Below, one piece after another: positions 12,019-25,300 of a DNA stretch of 64,000 bases. Below the pieces are notes generated by a model, which ran no database searches, was not told the DNA's origin, and worked only from the letters and a program-made list of their open reading frames with translations. The stretch is from Sesamum alatum (Eukaryota > Streptophyta > Magnoliopsida > Lamiales > Pedaliaceae). The DNA is taken from NCBI GenBank assembly GCA_034509735.1, contig JACGWO010000002.1, forward strand, positions 42,797,702 to 42,861,701. Direction: 5' to 3'. Both the position numbers and the translations under genes were made by a program. The number at the start of each line of letters is the position of its first letter. Within the stretch, counting starts at the first letter, position 1.

Positions 12019-12640
12019 TGTGTCGTGATGTGCATAAAAATAGTTGGCCCAAAGAGATCAAAATGATCTAAAAGAAAGAAATAGATCGCACGAGTTCAAA
12101 GGAAAGCAAGACTCAAAGTATTCCCTAAGGGGGCCCAATTTTTGCCCCTAGGCCTAGGGAAGGACCAGATCAGGCTCCCCGAAAGTAATCAAGACCAAGT
12201 CCATGGAAGGACCAGATTAGGCCCCCAGGAAAAAGTCAAGACCAGGTCCAAGGGAGAACCGGATCAAGCCCCCCAAAAGAAATCAAGACCAGGCCCAACT
12301 AGGCCCCCTAACGGGAGCCCATAAATGGAGGTCTGGCCCTACTGAGAAGTCTGAATTTCAAGCTCAATCACACTTCTATACACTCTAAACTCCCGAATCT
12401 CTCTCTGAACTACATTTAGGACACTTGATGCTCATTGTTTTCATATTACTCTTATTTTCATATCACATTCAAGTTTATTTTCATCTCAACTGCTTACTTA
12501 CTTGAGCGTTGGAATGCTAACACTATTTTACAAGTTCCATTTTTCGATTTGAACTCTTTTTGCTCACGTCATGTCCTATGAGCGGTAGATTTATGAATTC
12601 GTTTGGCAGGGACAAAGAAAAATAGTGGAGAGTTAAATTT
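12019..12640 (+). mobile_element. LTR-like relic of a retrotransposon
   Basis: The segment is distinct in composition from its AT-rich surroundings. It has three tandem units of 47-48 bp and a TATA-like CATAAATGG at about 12320. The motif CTTACTTGAGCGTTGGAATGC near 12494-12514 resembles the U5/R region of many plant Ty3/gypsy LTRs (ACTTGAGCGTCGGAGTGC). No matching second LTR or internal coding region is seen, so it is probably a solo LTR or a truncated copy. Both boundaries are approximate. Confidence 0.5.
12158..12300 (+). repeat. 47-48 bp tandem repeat, three units
   Basis: Units begin at 12158, 12205 and 12253 and share GGAAGGACCAGAT, then a run of C or G, then TCAAGACCAGGTCCA. The third unit is the most diverged. 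The repeat lies inside the LTR-like relic. Confidence 0.8.
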
Positions 12641-13086
12641 GAAGTAAATGAATTCTAACCACATAAACTTGTGAACGATATGTAGTAACCTAAATATCAC
12701 GCCAATTCGCATTAATTTTGAAACCAACTTTATTTTAGATTTTCAAAATTGAAGAATTAATGAAAACAAATTAAATTTATTTTTTTTAAAAAAAATATGT
12801 ATAGTAACCTAAGTATTACGGAAAATTTGCATAAATTAAAATTATTATAATAAGAATAATAATATAGTTTTATAAAAAATCAAAAGGATCTACAAGCACC
12901 TCTAAAAAGTGTTTAGTTTTAAGTTTTTTAATGTTTTAAAAGTAGAATTAGTAGTACCCGAAACATTCTAATATTTTTCTGAAGTCAGAAGTTAAAAACT
13001 ATAACTTTGTTTAGAACAAATCGCCATTACTAATACAAATATCTTATTTAAGATAATATTTTTAATGTTAATTACGCCAATTTTGA
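12641..13086. other. AT-rich intergenic DNA
   Basis: No gene is seen. Two similar blocks, TAGTAACCTAAATATCACG near 12682 and TAGTAACCTAAGTATTACG near 12802, lie about 120 bases apart and suggest an old duplication. Confidence 0.4.
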
Positions 13087-13978
13087 TCTATCCTTATTCT
13101 TGTCATTTCTACAAGTGACAGTTAATGATACTGTCGCATCAATTTTTTGTGATGCCAAAAATGCCTTTCAACCGTGGATTAAAGTTTCGTTTCCAACACA
13201 TATTTCAAGTTTATAAATATTAGAAATTTTTTAAAAACGTTTAGAAAATTCTATAGAAAAATCGTAAAATTAAACAAACATACATAATAGTCATAGAAAA
13301 AATTAAAAATCTTATCTTTCTCTGTTTAATTCAAACATATGTAGTTTAATTTGTATCATATGGCCAATTAATATTATTTTATGTAGTTATGTATTTGGAG
13401 TTATTAATTGATGTAGTTACAATTGAAACTAAATAATAACATAATATTTATTTTTAAGTATGTGTTATAAAATATCTATAATACGTTGATATTTATACAT
13501 ATGACATTACTAATTTAGCTTAATACTCAATTTGTTATCATTAAATGAAATACCTATGTATAACACAAGAATTTATGTATTTGTAGTTAAAGAATGAAAT
13601 AAATGTTTCGCTGAAAAATTAGGAAACTCTAAGATTTCGAAAGAAAATTAAGAAAAATAAAGTGTTTCGAAGGAAACTAGATAATTTCAAAACTATCATA
13701 TATTTTTGTTTCCATAACATCAAAAATGAAAACGTTTCCACAGTTTCGATGGAAGCGCATGAAAATTTTAAATCAGGCCTTCAACTGATAAGATAACTAA
13801 CTTATTCAACTATCCACATTTTACATTAATTGATAAATTAGTTTTCTTTCTTTCTTTCTATTTTTTAAATGTAATGTATTGATTTATATATTTTACTTTT
13901 AATAATAATAAATATATATTTTAAATGTGAAATATTATTTATGATATGCACGAATGCACGGCGTGCTACCACAGTTAG
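13087..13978 (+). mobile_element. Non-autonomous Helitron-like element
   Basis: It begins with TCTATCC after an A, and ends in GTTAG before a T, which fits insertion between A and T. A subterminal hairpin GCACG...CGTGC (13948-13966) precedes the 3' end by about 12 bases. Its first ~90 bases and last ~180 bases align by eye with the element at 31839-32133. No Rep/helicase frame is present. Confidence 0.65.
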
Positions 13979-14303
13979 TTTAAAAATAATTGAACTCTCT
14001 TCCCTCTTAATAGAAACGTCTAATTACATCATCATACATCAAAAGATTTAAGACATTATTAAAAACATCAACAATTTCATAAAAAATAATGTTTGTTTTC
14101 TTAATTAAGACTTAACTATTTTGCCATAAATTCAGAATTGTTTTCGTGGAGGATTAATGGTTCATTTATATTACGTTCACGTCTATCAATCAACTCTATT
14201 AGATTGGTTGGGTTTAATTTGTTATTTGTGAATAACTTCTAATCAATTGGGCAACATAACAAGTGTTTGGATACAAATCAATTCTGCCAAACGTTATTTT
14301 CAC
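13979..14303. other. Intergenic DNA
   Basis: AT-rich; no feature recognised. Confidence 0.4.
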
Positions 14304-14865
14304 GTTAATTGCAATTTTGGTCCCGTAGCTATAAGTACTTGACATTTTAGTTTTTTAAGTATCTAGGATAGCAAATCAGTCCTCTATTTTTTCAATTTTC
14401 GTAAAATGGCACAGACCTCTCACGTGATAAATTAAAGTTGGGTTTTTTCTGCTTTTGGTTAATATTTTTCAATGTGTTAGCTAGAGTAAATTTAGAGGGG
14501 AACAAAAAAAAAAAAAAAAAACACTTACCAGCGTGACTAAAATAGCACGTCGGTGAATCCCTCCACTTTCAACTAAGTAGCATGACGTGGTTATTTTAGC
14601 CACGTCGGTAAGTATATTTTTTTTTTTTATAAATTTACTTCATCTGCCACGTTGTATAATATCAAGCAATAGCAGAAAAACGCCCAAATTTTAATCCATC
14701 ACGTGCGAGGCATGTGTCGTTCTTCCAGTAACTTTGTAAAAATCCAGCGGCTGGAGGACCAAATTCACAAAAACTGAAAAGATAGAGAACCATTTTGCTA
14801 CTCTACGTACTTAAAAAACTAAAATGTCATGAGTTTATAACTACAGGACGAAAATTGCCATTAAC
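14304..14865. mobile_element. Foldback MITE with arms of about 250 bp
   Basis: Nearly the whole element is one inverted repeat. The left arm starts GTTAATTGCAATTTTGGTCC, and the right arm read backwards starts GTTAATGGCAATTTTCGTCC. The arms meet around 14560-14580, where CCACGTCGG-type motifs face each other. No clear target duplication was found. Confidence 0.7.
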
Positions 14866-15499
14866 CTTAATAATTTAACTTAATCTTTTGGTCCTATTAC
14901 AGAGCATAGTGATAATTAATTCCATCATATAATCATAAAATACCACTAAAAAGAAGTAAATACATCACAAAACCATTCTATTGCACAACGCAAACAACAT
15001 ACTAATTTATCGTTTCTAAAATTATCCCAATAATAATCCACCCCTTTAATCCCATCCAAAAACAAATTAAAAAAAAAAAAAACAAAAGGGACCAACCCAA
15101 TATGAGACCAGACCTAATTATGAAGAAATAAAATTACTTTATGATGAGTATTTGATTAAGGTGAATTTTTCGAACTTCACACCTAAATTTAAAATGCCTA
15201 GTGGGCTGGGTTGGATCAACCCAATATGAGACCAGATTCATCCAATAAAAATTTGGGACATATAATATTTATTTATTTTTTAAAGTTAACAATACCAATA
15301 GTTTTTTAAAAATTTAAAATTCTAGAACTTTTAATTTTATTGCTCCTACTTCTAAATTTATCAAAAATAATGATATGTAATAAGAGAATAAAAAACAAAC
15401 ACTGACAATAATAATCTTGGTGATGATGGTGATGTCGTTGCTTCCAAAACAACTAATTTTTTGTATGCCTTATTGTTGCATTTTGTCAACTTTTTTTTA
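14866..15499. other. Intergenic DNA with a short direct repeat
   Basis: No gene. The word CAACCCAATATGAGACCAGA occurs near 15092 and again near 15218, a spacing of about 126 bases. Confidence 0.4.
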
Positions 15500-15734
15500 G
15501 GGTAAATTATATTGACATATCATGATATTAGGTCTAATTTGCACGAACACTCTTTGTCTTTTGCATAATTACAGCTATACCTCTTGAGGAGTGTTAGTGT
15601 AAGCTTTGCTTTTGAATAAAAGGTATACTCGTAATACAATTGTAACCTCAAGGAGTGTAACTATAATTTTGTAAAAAGTATGAAGTATTTGTGTATTTTG
15701 ATCTAATCTCAAAGGATGTCACTATAATTTACCC
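15500..15734. mobile_element. Mutator-like MITE, family A type, 235 bp
   Basis: The ends are GGGTAAATTATATTGAC and, inverted, GGGTAAATTATAGTGAC. The interior is an inverted repeat with the ATAATTACAGCTATACCTC block. The flanks are T-runs ending in A on both sides, compatible with a 9 bp target duplication within a homopolymer. Confidence 0.7.
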
Positions 15735-16587
15735 TTTTTTTAAGCATCTCCCCATTTCCTCAATCATAATTATTCAGAATAATATACTTATGCTCAAGAA
15801 AAAGTGAAGGGATGCGAATTCGCACATATTTTACGATTAAATCATGTCTTCAATCAAGTCGTGCGTAACATGATTCACACTATTTAATATTTTCACAGCG
15901 TACATTAAATTAAATTTGAACTAAAGTTCAATGAAGAAAATGAATTTGACCGTGTGTGTTGTTACAAGGGTAAATCGATTAATGTGTCTGCAAATCAAAT
16001 TAATCTCCGATTTCAGCATTGGGCATAATAGGGGGCACTGTGTGAAAGAAAGATGCTAAAGTGATGGTAAAATTTATTTAATACTAACTTATTTATTTTC
16101 TAATACTAAATGGTGAGAACAATCTTAGTTGGTAATAATTACAATTTAATCTTTTCTTCGCAGTTTATTTCTATCTATATCAACCAAACACCTGAAAGTA
16201 TTTGAGATTTACTTCCATTTCTACCGCACCAAACAATTTCATGAAAAAATATTATTCTTTTCTCTCTCACTGAGCCAAACAAAGCCTAAGAACTGAGGTG
16301 TCTCCTACAATTTTCTTGCCAGAGGTGAGAATAAATCATTTAAGAACATGTTTGATATTTGAATTCAAGTATCAGCTCAATTTCAAGTTGCTATATCAGA
16401 CTTATAACGGCTACAAGAGTGGCTAGAAACATCAGGGATGGCAAAAAATGAAGAGAGATAGATAGAGACAGCAGTACCATACATTTCAACTGATGAATAT
16501 ATCCTGAAAATTGCAACTTTATTCATATATCTGAGATCCATGTGAAAATAAGTTAAAATGAAAGTAACCTCGAAATGGCAGATTAGG
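15735..16587. other. Intergenic DNA and 3' UTR of the WAT1-like gene
   Basis: No coding region. The part nearest 16588 is the likely 3' UTR of the minus-strand WAT1-related gene. Confidence 0.45.
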
Positions 16588-19500
16588 TTAATCCACGATC
16601 TTCGGTATTGAGGTTGACGAGCCTGAGAAAAGGTGTCCTATCTGGTAAGAAAGCTTGTTAATAGGGGAAATCGCGTTAATGAGCGGTTCTGATGACCGAG
16701 AGGCGTGAGGAAGTCCCGTCGTCACCAGTCTTTCTCTGTGGGATGCCCAAGTGACCAGATAAAGCCCAGCTATAATGAGAAATCCTCCCAGAATACTGTT
16801 ACATGTTACAGAGCAACATAGGCTTGCAGGTGAAAATGAGCTCAGGAAAAGGTCATGTTAGCAAAGGGCAAATGCTAAAAGAGAAGTATGAAAAAGGCTT
16901 AGAGATACAACCTTCCCAAATAAATCGGGCTTCCAAGGAAAATCCTTGACAGGAAAGCTGATGCAGCGGGTTGAAGCGGATTATAAAGAGCAACCAAGGA
17001 AGGGCCGAGGATCTTATTTGACCATGTCAAAAGTCCATAGTTCAGCGCAGATGCTACAACTCCCTACAAAAAGATAGAAGTAAGAGAAGGATCGTAAAAG
17101 CATGAACCTACTTGGATATACAAGAAGTATATATCATTTCAACTTGTCATTGACAATTTTGAGAGCTTCTCAAGGCTGTCATAAAGACATAACACCATGG
17201 GATCTTGTCATCCAAACTTTCAAACCCTTTCATTCCAAATTTTTTGTAACTGTCCAAATATCTCAATTTAATTCTCTAAGTCAACCTAAAAATTAGGTGC
17301 CTTCTGTGCTAACCAAAACATTGTAGCACGCTAGCACATGGTGACACCAGAATAGTGGTTAGTACATTGAATGCTAGTCCTTCATCAACGTTTGAACTAT
17401 AGTCAGGCCTCAGGCAGCAACTTTAGCTTCCTGCACCAACAAGAATGTTGTATCTGTGCTGGTATATGTTGGTTGAACTAACTTGTACTCCACAGTTGGT
17501 ATATATAAGTGGGGAAGATGTTTATAACAAATACCCGTGATCCTCTTGCCAAAACAGAAAACCGAAAAGTGTAAAGAGAGCACTTACAGCATAGCATACA
17601 GCCAAAGCCTCAGACTGTGTGAGATTCCAGTCGGTGGACTCATTTGTCATAAAAAATGCAGTCACTACCATAAAAAGAGCACCAAAAAAGTATGAATAGG
17701 CCGTCACTGATATACTTGCAGGATATTTAGCTAAAAGTGGAGCCTGAAACACAAGACAAGTACCATTAAAGTCCATGAGCATCTCATTAAGCTATCAACT
17801 TCATGCAAATAGAGCTATAGACACATGCATCAAAGCAGGCTGATCTTATCATGAGGAAGACCTAGGGTGTCCAACAGTAAAGGCAAATATAATGCTTAAA
17901 TCCTATTAAAGTTTAGACAGACCAAACTGAACTCTGGGTCCAGATACTGAACAAGTATTTGAAGCATAAAAGAAAAAGTGCAGAAGAGCAGCTTTTGAAT
18001 AGTGGTAAACAGCAAGTAAGCCAAGGGTTATTTAATGTGTATAGAAATGTGTACTAAAATAGGAGTAAAAGAAGTGGCAAGGAAAAATTGACCTCCGTAT
18101 ACAACCGCAAAACCCAGCCTCTGGAAAGTAACAATAATAGGAGAGTTATAAGAAATGCTTCAACAGTTTCTTAAAAGTTGAATTTCAATCCCAAGCCTAT
18201 TAGTTTCCTTAGTTCTTCTGAAAATTTAAGAAACAATGCAGCTTAGGACACCTTGAAGCTCAAATTCCAAAATAACATAGAAAAAATAGTCTGACACATC
18301 TACATGGACCTCACCCATGCTGAGCAATTTGACATCAGAAGACAAATGCAAATGCTCATCTGCAAGCTATCTTAGTTTCACCAAATACTGTAACAGACTG
18401 GCCAGTCGAATTCCACTTCTTAACAAGATCAATGTCAACAAACATTTTGTAGAATTTGACATACTAAATTTATACCATCTAATATCATCTTAATGTGTAA
18501 GGAAATAATATCTCATACATTTCGTTCTTCACAGGACCAGTTTCTGATGAAGTTACAGACATCAAGGTTGATAGTGATTACCTGAATAGCCAGATAAGTT
18601 GCCATGCACATGCAGTTCCCGATCAAGCATAAAACACCAAGGTGCCAATTATCAAATCCAAGCTCAAGTAAACTAGACAACAACCAACCAGCAGGCTCTG
18701 GCTGACTCTTCGCACTTATTTCATTCGGTAGTGCAAAATCTGATTCCCTATATCCAAATACAGCTGGACCACGGAACATAGCCATTAGGATGGCACCAGA
18801 AACGCAAACAAGAGTACCACCTAGCTTTGCTTGACCTTCTGTTTTCCGTAAATTCACAGTTTCTGTACTGCACATTGAATAATTACATGTAACAATAAAG
18901 GAAGACAAAATTTATGTAAAGAGTGGAAACTGACTCAACAATATCCACATCTAATACTCATGCAAGTGAAGCACTCAACAGACAAGCAAGCAGGCACGAA
19001 CTGACATAGTGTCTTACATGTGTGTGTGTGAGAGAGGGGAGGAAGAGTGAAAAGGTAATAGCTTTGCTAGCTTAGACTGACCCCATCATTACCGCCAATA
19101 TGAATGTAAAGACTGGAATAGCAGGCTGTATGGCTGCAGCATAAGTTGGATTCGTGTAGCCAAGACCAAGAAGAAACAAAAGCTGGTTCCCAAAAATACT
19201 AATCCAATAGCAGAACAACAAAAAACAAAAGCAGTAAACAAATATTAGTATTTTCAGTAAGCAGAAAGAAACGCCAACACAAACAAAACCAGAGATATTC
19301 CACTTACCCTGTTAAACCAAGAAAGAAGAAGGCTATAACAAAGCGTCTATTTAGTGGCAGTCTTAGCCTTCTGCAGAATAGCAAATAAAACATTAGAATT
19401 GCAGTGGCATCCATATTTCATGGAAAAAAAAGAATCAGGAAAAATGGCAAGGAACAATATTTGATGGTTTCACTAATTCAAGAAATTATTTGAACTTCAC

Positions 19501-21273
19501 ATTTTTACTTATAGCCAAAAATAATTTGGTAAATTAGACTGTATAAGTAGAATTCACTTTACACTTTCAATAACGGCATCATTAGTGTTTGACAACACAA
19601 CATAGACGCCCACCAGCTAGTGAAATAGGCTTCCAATCAGTACAAGTTCGTTTGGATACCAAATATAATCCAATAATTCTCGAAAATAAATAGAGAAACA
19701 GCAAGCAGCTCAGATAAATATTAATCATAGAGATGAGAATACATGATGCAGCTAGAATGGCTTAGACTTTGACGAAGAAAAAAGGATTCAGACAAATCAC
19801 AATCTTAGCCACGTAGAGAGGTAGACTTATCCTCAAATTCACTAATTGTCTAAGCCAGATTTGATTCTATGCTAGTGAAGCTCAGCAGGTGTAGCTCAAG
19901 GTCAGGGGGTTAATGGCAAGAAAGGGGAAGATGTGCTCTATATGTTTCGGAAACATCAAAGTACTATGCTTTCTTTAGTGGATTTTGCTTGTTGAAAAGA
20001 CTTGAGGATGTCCTTTGTGCTTGAGGGTCTGAATGGTATTGCTTTCCAGCCCCCCACCCATAATCAATGTTTTGGAGTATTTGCTGTGATTAAGGAGAAT
20101 CTAGACCAAAGCAATAATAATCTTTGTCTTCTTGGAGCATATTTCTCAGGGATTAAATGTATTTTTGGTCTCATAAGTTAGGCCATTTGGCGTTTTTGTT
20201 CTTTAAATTTTTAGGGTAGCATTTTTGTCTAATATCTTTCAATTTTCACTATTTTAGTCCTTTTGTTCACCGGAGTTCACCTCCAACGGCGAAAAGGTTG
20301 GACTCCGGCAAAAAAAGGATTGGAATCGCGAAAATTAAAAAAATGTAGTCAAAATGGTACTCTAGAAAGTTAAAAGGACAAAAATGCTTACAGAAATGAG
20401 CCTATAGGAACAAAAACCCCAATTTCAACCAAAAGTTGGCAACTTGTAGATTAGAATACAAGATTTCGTTTTTTTGGACTGAACCATATCAAAAGCTATT
20501 AAACCCCTGTAAATTGATATAATATCACTAAAACATCCACCAGCCATGCCATTGCGTGAAACCATCTTACACTGAACTTATCAGCAGAACATCTTTTCAA
20601 CAGCAAAATACCAGTAATCTTTAGTTCCCACTTCCAACAATTGGCCTAGACATACTTGTGCGTATATTTATGTTCCACCATTTATCTACGAAAGCTACAA
20701 AGCCACACCTGATTATTCTCCACTTAAAGTTCTTCAATCCAGGTCTTTAGCTAAGACCATTATATGGCAAATGAATCATACTTAAATAGTAATTCCCCTG
20801 GCCATAGGAGGGGAATCCAGACAGCCCAGTCACCACCTTCCCGTTTCAATCAATCAGCAATTTCGCTCAGTTCTTACACCCTCCTCATCCAATTTCTTAC
20901 TGTAATACACAATGCACTTACACGCTAAGAGAGAGATTTAAACACACAACCCACTTATAACCTAGTAGCAACCACATCCATGCATATCCATCAGGAGCTT
21001 AATTACTTAATGTATCCAAGGGGGAAACCAAAAAGAGGTAAGAAAGAGAGAGAGAGAGAAAGAGAGGGGTACTGACTTCTCACGAACATAGGCTACTGGG
21101 GCGAGAATCGAGAGTGCCAGAAGGTCTCGGAGAACACAGAAGACAAGCTGATTAACACCGACATTGAGTGCGACTTTGGTTATGACATGGTAGCCGCCAT
21201 TGAACACCTGCACCACCGCCATCGCCATATGCGCCCTCCAGACGTCCCCGCCATTTGCGCTCGCAGTCGCCAT
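16588..21273 (-). CDS. WAT1-related EamA-family transporter like At5g45370/At4g19185
   Basis: Seven exons on the minus strand: 21273-21077, 19370-19308, 19198-19082, 18867-18582, 17743-17588, 17063-16912 and 16795-16588. All introns are GT-AG. The joined frame is 1179 nt (392 aa), against about 380 aa for Arabidopsis At5g45370. Diagnostic stretches are [20 protein letters not shown] and [17 protein letters not shown] (exon 1), [20 protein letters not shown] (exon 3), [19 protein letters not shown] and [20 protein letters not shown] (exon 4), [16 protein letters not shown] (exon 5) and [20 protein letters not shown] (exon 6). The family has two EamA halves of five membrane helices. The founder WAT1 exports auxin from the vacuole; the substrate of this subgroup is not known to me. 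A Ser-rich tail of about 50 residues ends the protein. Intron 1 holds a foldback MITE. The gene appears intact. Confidence 0.93.
20149..20432. mobile_element. Foldback MITE in intron 1 of the WAT1-like gene
   Basis: The left arm reads GGGATTAAATGTATTTTTGG...GGCGTTTTTGTTC. The right arm, inverted, reads TGGTTGAAATTGGGGTTTTTGTTCC, and inner parts (ATTTTTGTC, TTTTCAC/TTTTCGC, GGAGTTCACC/GGAGTCCAACC) also pair. About 284 bp. Ends are approximate. Confidence 0.6.
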
Positions 21274-22334
21274 CTCATTCCAAATCTCCGCAGCCCGACA
21301 GATGAATTAACGTGCACACTGTAAATATATAGATTAGAGAGGAGGGATGGTTGGTGTGAATGTAGGGTTGCGTGAATCTTGCTAGTCGAGCGCGGAAATT
21401 GAAATAGTTGAGATGGGGTTGGTGCTGAATGATGGTGGCGTTGGTAGGGTGAATTGGGAGGAAATCGGGGGTAGAAAGAAGGTGGCGAAGGGAGAAGGGA
21501 ATCAAGAGTGAGAGAGTTTGGCAGACTGGAAGGTAAACGGCCCACAGACTCCTTCCCAGACTTCGGTAGGATTGCGTCAGGATTCATAAAATTTAGTGCT
21601 ACTCGGAATTTCAAGGTCTTCGGGGGTATCCAAAAGAAATGTAACTTTTTGTGTTTATTTTTACTTTTTGCTTTGAATTGATGATTTTGAATTTTTGAAA
21701 CAAGAATTTGAGTAAAGATTTTTAAATACTTTATAATAGAAGAATTTGAAAATCATCATTCTTTCTTAGAAAGTATGGTTCAAACTAAGGAGTTTGAAGG
21801 ACTTGAAGTACTTTACATTTAGAATTATCTAAATCAATTAAAAGAAATTTGAAACCTATAATTTTAAATTCATCGATTCAAATGTAATCTAAATAAAGTT
21901 CATCAAAGTTTGGAATATTCTTGAAAGTCTAACATTCATGGAAGTTTTGAAATTTGAATAATACTATACTTAAATAATAAGGAATAATATTTACGAATCT
22001 ATTGCGGAAGAATTTACATCAATCTTTGCTCAGACGGCAGTGCCCTCTTCTGACTGTTGACGTTATGAACCAGTGCTGTTGCGAGTGAAAAATGGTACAG
22101 TGCTCAATGTTGATGAATTTGCAACAAGAGAAATGTCCGAAGATCCACAATCAGAAACCTTAAAAGTGTACAAATATATCGCACTGTCTAAAAGTTCCAG
22201 GAATGATCTATGACACAAATTGTAGTGTCTCTGCTCAGGTTCTGTATACAAATCTTAGATTTTCAAAAATAAAAAGAAAAGATTGGGACGAATATATTAA
22301 CCAAACAAGCAGAAGAAAGGGGCATTCAGCAGTT
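21274..22334. other. Spacer between the WAT1-like gene and COG6
   Basis: Both neighbours lie on the minus strand, so this holds the WAT1-like 5' UTR and promoter (nearest 21274) and the COG6 3' UTR (nearest 22334). The 21330-21600 segment carries open frames on the minus strand without family resemblance, probably leader sequence. A GA-rich tract at 21040-21066 lies within intron 1 next to the exon 1 donor, not in this spacer. Confidence 0.5.
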
Positions 22335-25300
22335 TCAAATTCCCAGAATGGTTCTTATCTGATCAGGAGGATGTCTAGCCAGTGACCTTGGATCCGGGTA
22401 GCCGTTCTTTGGATCCATAATTCCCTTGTAAATGACTTCGTATGCTTGGGCAAGAGACCTAGCCAACTGAATGCAAGCTTCCGAGCGCAGACTTGGGGCC
22501 TGCATCTGCTCAAATTCAGGGAGAGAAGTTTCACTACCCAAAATAAGCCCAAAGAAAGCCTTTAGACACTCTGAAAGAGCAGCAGGAGCCATATCTTCTA
22601 TCTCAGCCAGGGGTGCCTTGGAGACGGATTCCCCAGCTACAACATCGTTTTGAGAATCAAAGAAGTGAGACATCTTGTTTGACAACCCACATTTTTGCAG
22701 AATAGCATCAACTTCTTTTTCGACAAGACCATGAATATGGCTTTCTATCATTGCTCCGAGCTTCTTCACATATTCCAATGCAACCTCATGTCCTAACAAT
22801 GGTTGTCGGATGGCGCACAAACAGTTGATCAGAAATATCCGAGAAGGTGTTTCACGGATCTGCATAGAACAGAACATAACGTCGGATGATGCTAGTCTGT
22901 AGTGAGCTCAAACGTACAAAAGGTAGTACCAAACACCATTTTAGAAGCAAAGGGTGTGTGCTTATATAATGAAGTGGAACAAATAGGGATCATGTAGGTA
23001 CCACAGGGTTGACATTCGACTAAAAGAAGTTCCGATCAGGATTTGTCATGCCAAAATTTGATCTGACTTTCAATTTTTGTACATTAATAGGCCATATTTC
23101 TCAGAAGACCATCCCACACATCCAAAAAAAGAACAAATGAGGTATTTTTACTCCTTTCCTGCCTGAATGCCATGCTGGAGTGCTTTCCTTAATTTCTTCT
23201 TTTTGGTTTCATTTTGTTTTGGCAGGGGGAAGGGGAACAGTAATTTGGTTTTAAAGGAGAGAAGATATTATTGTTGAAACTTCACCAAAAAACATCCAGT
23301 TAAGCCATAGAATATTAACTCCAGAGAACAAGACCTCCTACCATCCTACATTTGTGGGGCAGGGAGCAGTGCGGACCAGAACATTTAGATTATAAGCAGG
23401 GACATGTACCTGAGATAAAGGAGCTGAACTGCTATTATCCAAAATAGCATCTATAGATGATCTGCGGGCTTGGGCTGGGTCTGAACTAACTCTACTTCTT
23501 CTTGATGACTGAATCACTCCCTTGGACTTGTGTGCCTCTGCTGCTTGTTCACACATCTGAACACAAGGACCATGATATAAAAATGGCAATCAGTGAGAAC
23601 CAGGTAAATTTGACGAAGCCGTGTGACTAATTATAACATCAAATTGACCATAAAAGCGATCTTGGAGAAAAAGTTTCACAAGTGCCAAGATAATGTACTA
23701 GATCTTACTTTAAACAGAAACTATGAAACATGACATACAAGAGTGAGAACTTAATCTTAGTTTTCAAGATTTTACTGGTGACAAGTTAATCCTACTACAG
23801 TTGAGACATGTGCGTCTAGAGGGTTAAATGGCACATATAACAATACAGCAACTCAAATCAATTGGAACAAAGTGGTTATTACTAATGCCAGCGCAAGTGG
23901 AAATAGTAGATTTAAATTGGGAACAAAATTTTAACATTCTAACATTTTTCCTGTTCCAATAAACATAAAGGGAAGTTGATGGCCAGCATAACATGTCATT
24001 AAATGCCCAAAACAAACCTGAATAATAGGATCTAGCAAAGCAGATATGACAGGTTCAAATGCAGGCTTCTTGCCTGAAGCAGGAACCATCATACTGTCAT
24101 ATGTTTCGATTATTTCAAGCAGCACAGAGACACCTTCCCTTAGTGCTGGAGGTGGAGAAAGATCAACAGCAACTAGGGGAGGATATCGTAAAAGCTTCTC
24201 TCCCCGAGTTTTCAATATATCAAAAAAGGTTTTCTGAGCAGCATCCTTGAGAGCCCAAAGCGTATTACACAGTGCTGTTTCCCTCCCTAGCAGATCGGAT
24301 ATCTGTAGGAACAAGTTGAGTTAGACTAGAAAATAATAAGAGTAGAAACTGCAAGAATATTTTATGTTCGAGGTAGAGTTAACTTACAGTGTGGCTGTAG
24401 AACTCCAGTGTGTTACTAAGCTTATATGAAATTATAAGGTTAGGTTGCGACTGCAAAACTTGTTCAACCCTCACTTTAAATGGCCGACAAACTCCTTCAA
24501 AAATCCTGTCTAGAACAAATGCGAAGTCTGATTCTGTCTTTCCCGCATCACTTTCCGAGATTTTGGAGAATCTTTGAGCAATGGGTCCTGTATCTACTGT
24601 TGAATCAGGATCCAGCAATGCAAGGACGAGTTCTCTTTCAGACGCTAAGGCCTGTCACATTGCCAAAGAAATGGGGACCATAATCAAGGATAAAGTTCCT
24701 AACTCGGAAAAAGAACATCACAACTGTGTCCAGATAAATGAAAAAGAATTACAAAAGACATACCTGATGCAGCCATCCCAGCATGTCACCTACATATCTT
24801 AAAGGGTCGTGAGCATGAACCTCAATTGGCCTAGGTAGTCCTCCAGGTCCTCCACGTGTGAGGGCACTAATAAATCTTCTGAACAGTGCATTATGTCTCA
24901 TGTTGGCTACCTGTAAGATACAAAACTTATGTGAAATCAAGTTGTTGGAAATGCATTCCTGTAAAGTTTCTCAAGTTTGAAGATTTATGCATGCATACCT
25001 CTTCTGCACAGTACTTGAAAAGGACTGGTCTTGCTTTAAGGCATCGGACAGCTGTTTTTAGGAGTTCACTAACTTCAGGATTGTCAACATCCCCAAGTCT
25101 CCTACACTCGGCTTGGACCCACCTAGATAGGAGAAAATGACACATGCCCTAAGCCATCAATCATAATGATAAAGAAAGAACCCTTAATGTGTATGGAATA
25201 AAAATATATGTCACATGCTTAAGAAGCTATCACACAAAGATTGATTCTCTCAAATTCCAGAAGCACATTCCCAATGCATTACAAATTATTACCCAGCAAA

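Noticed and set aside
24046..24250. Plus-strand frames over COG6
   Set aside because: Antisense shadows of COG6 exon 9.
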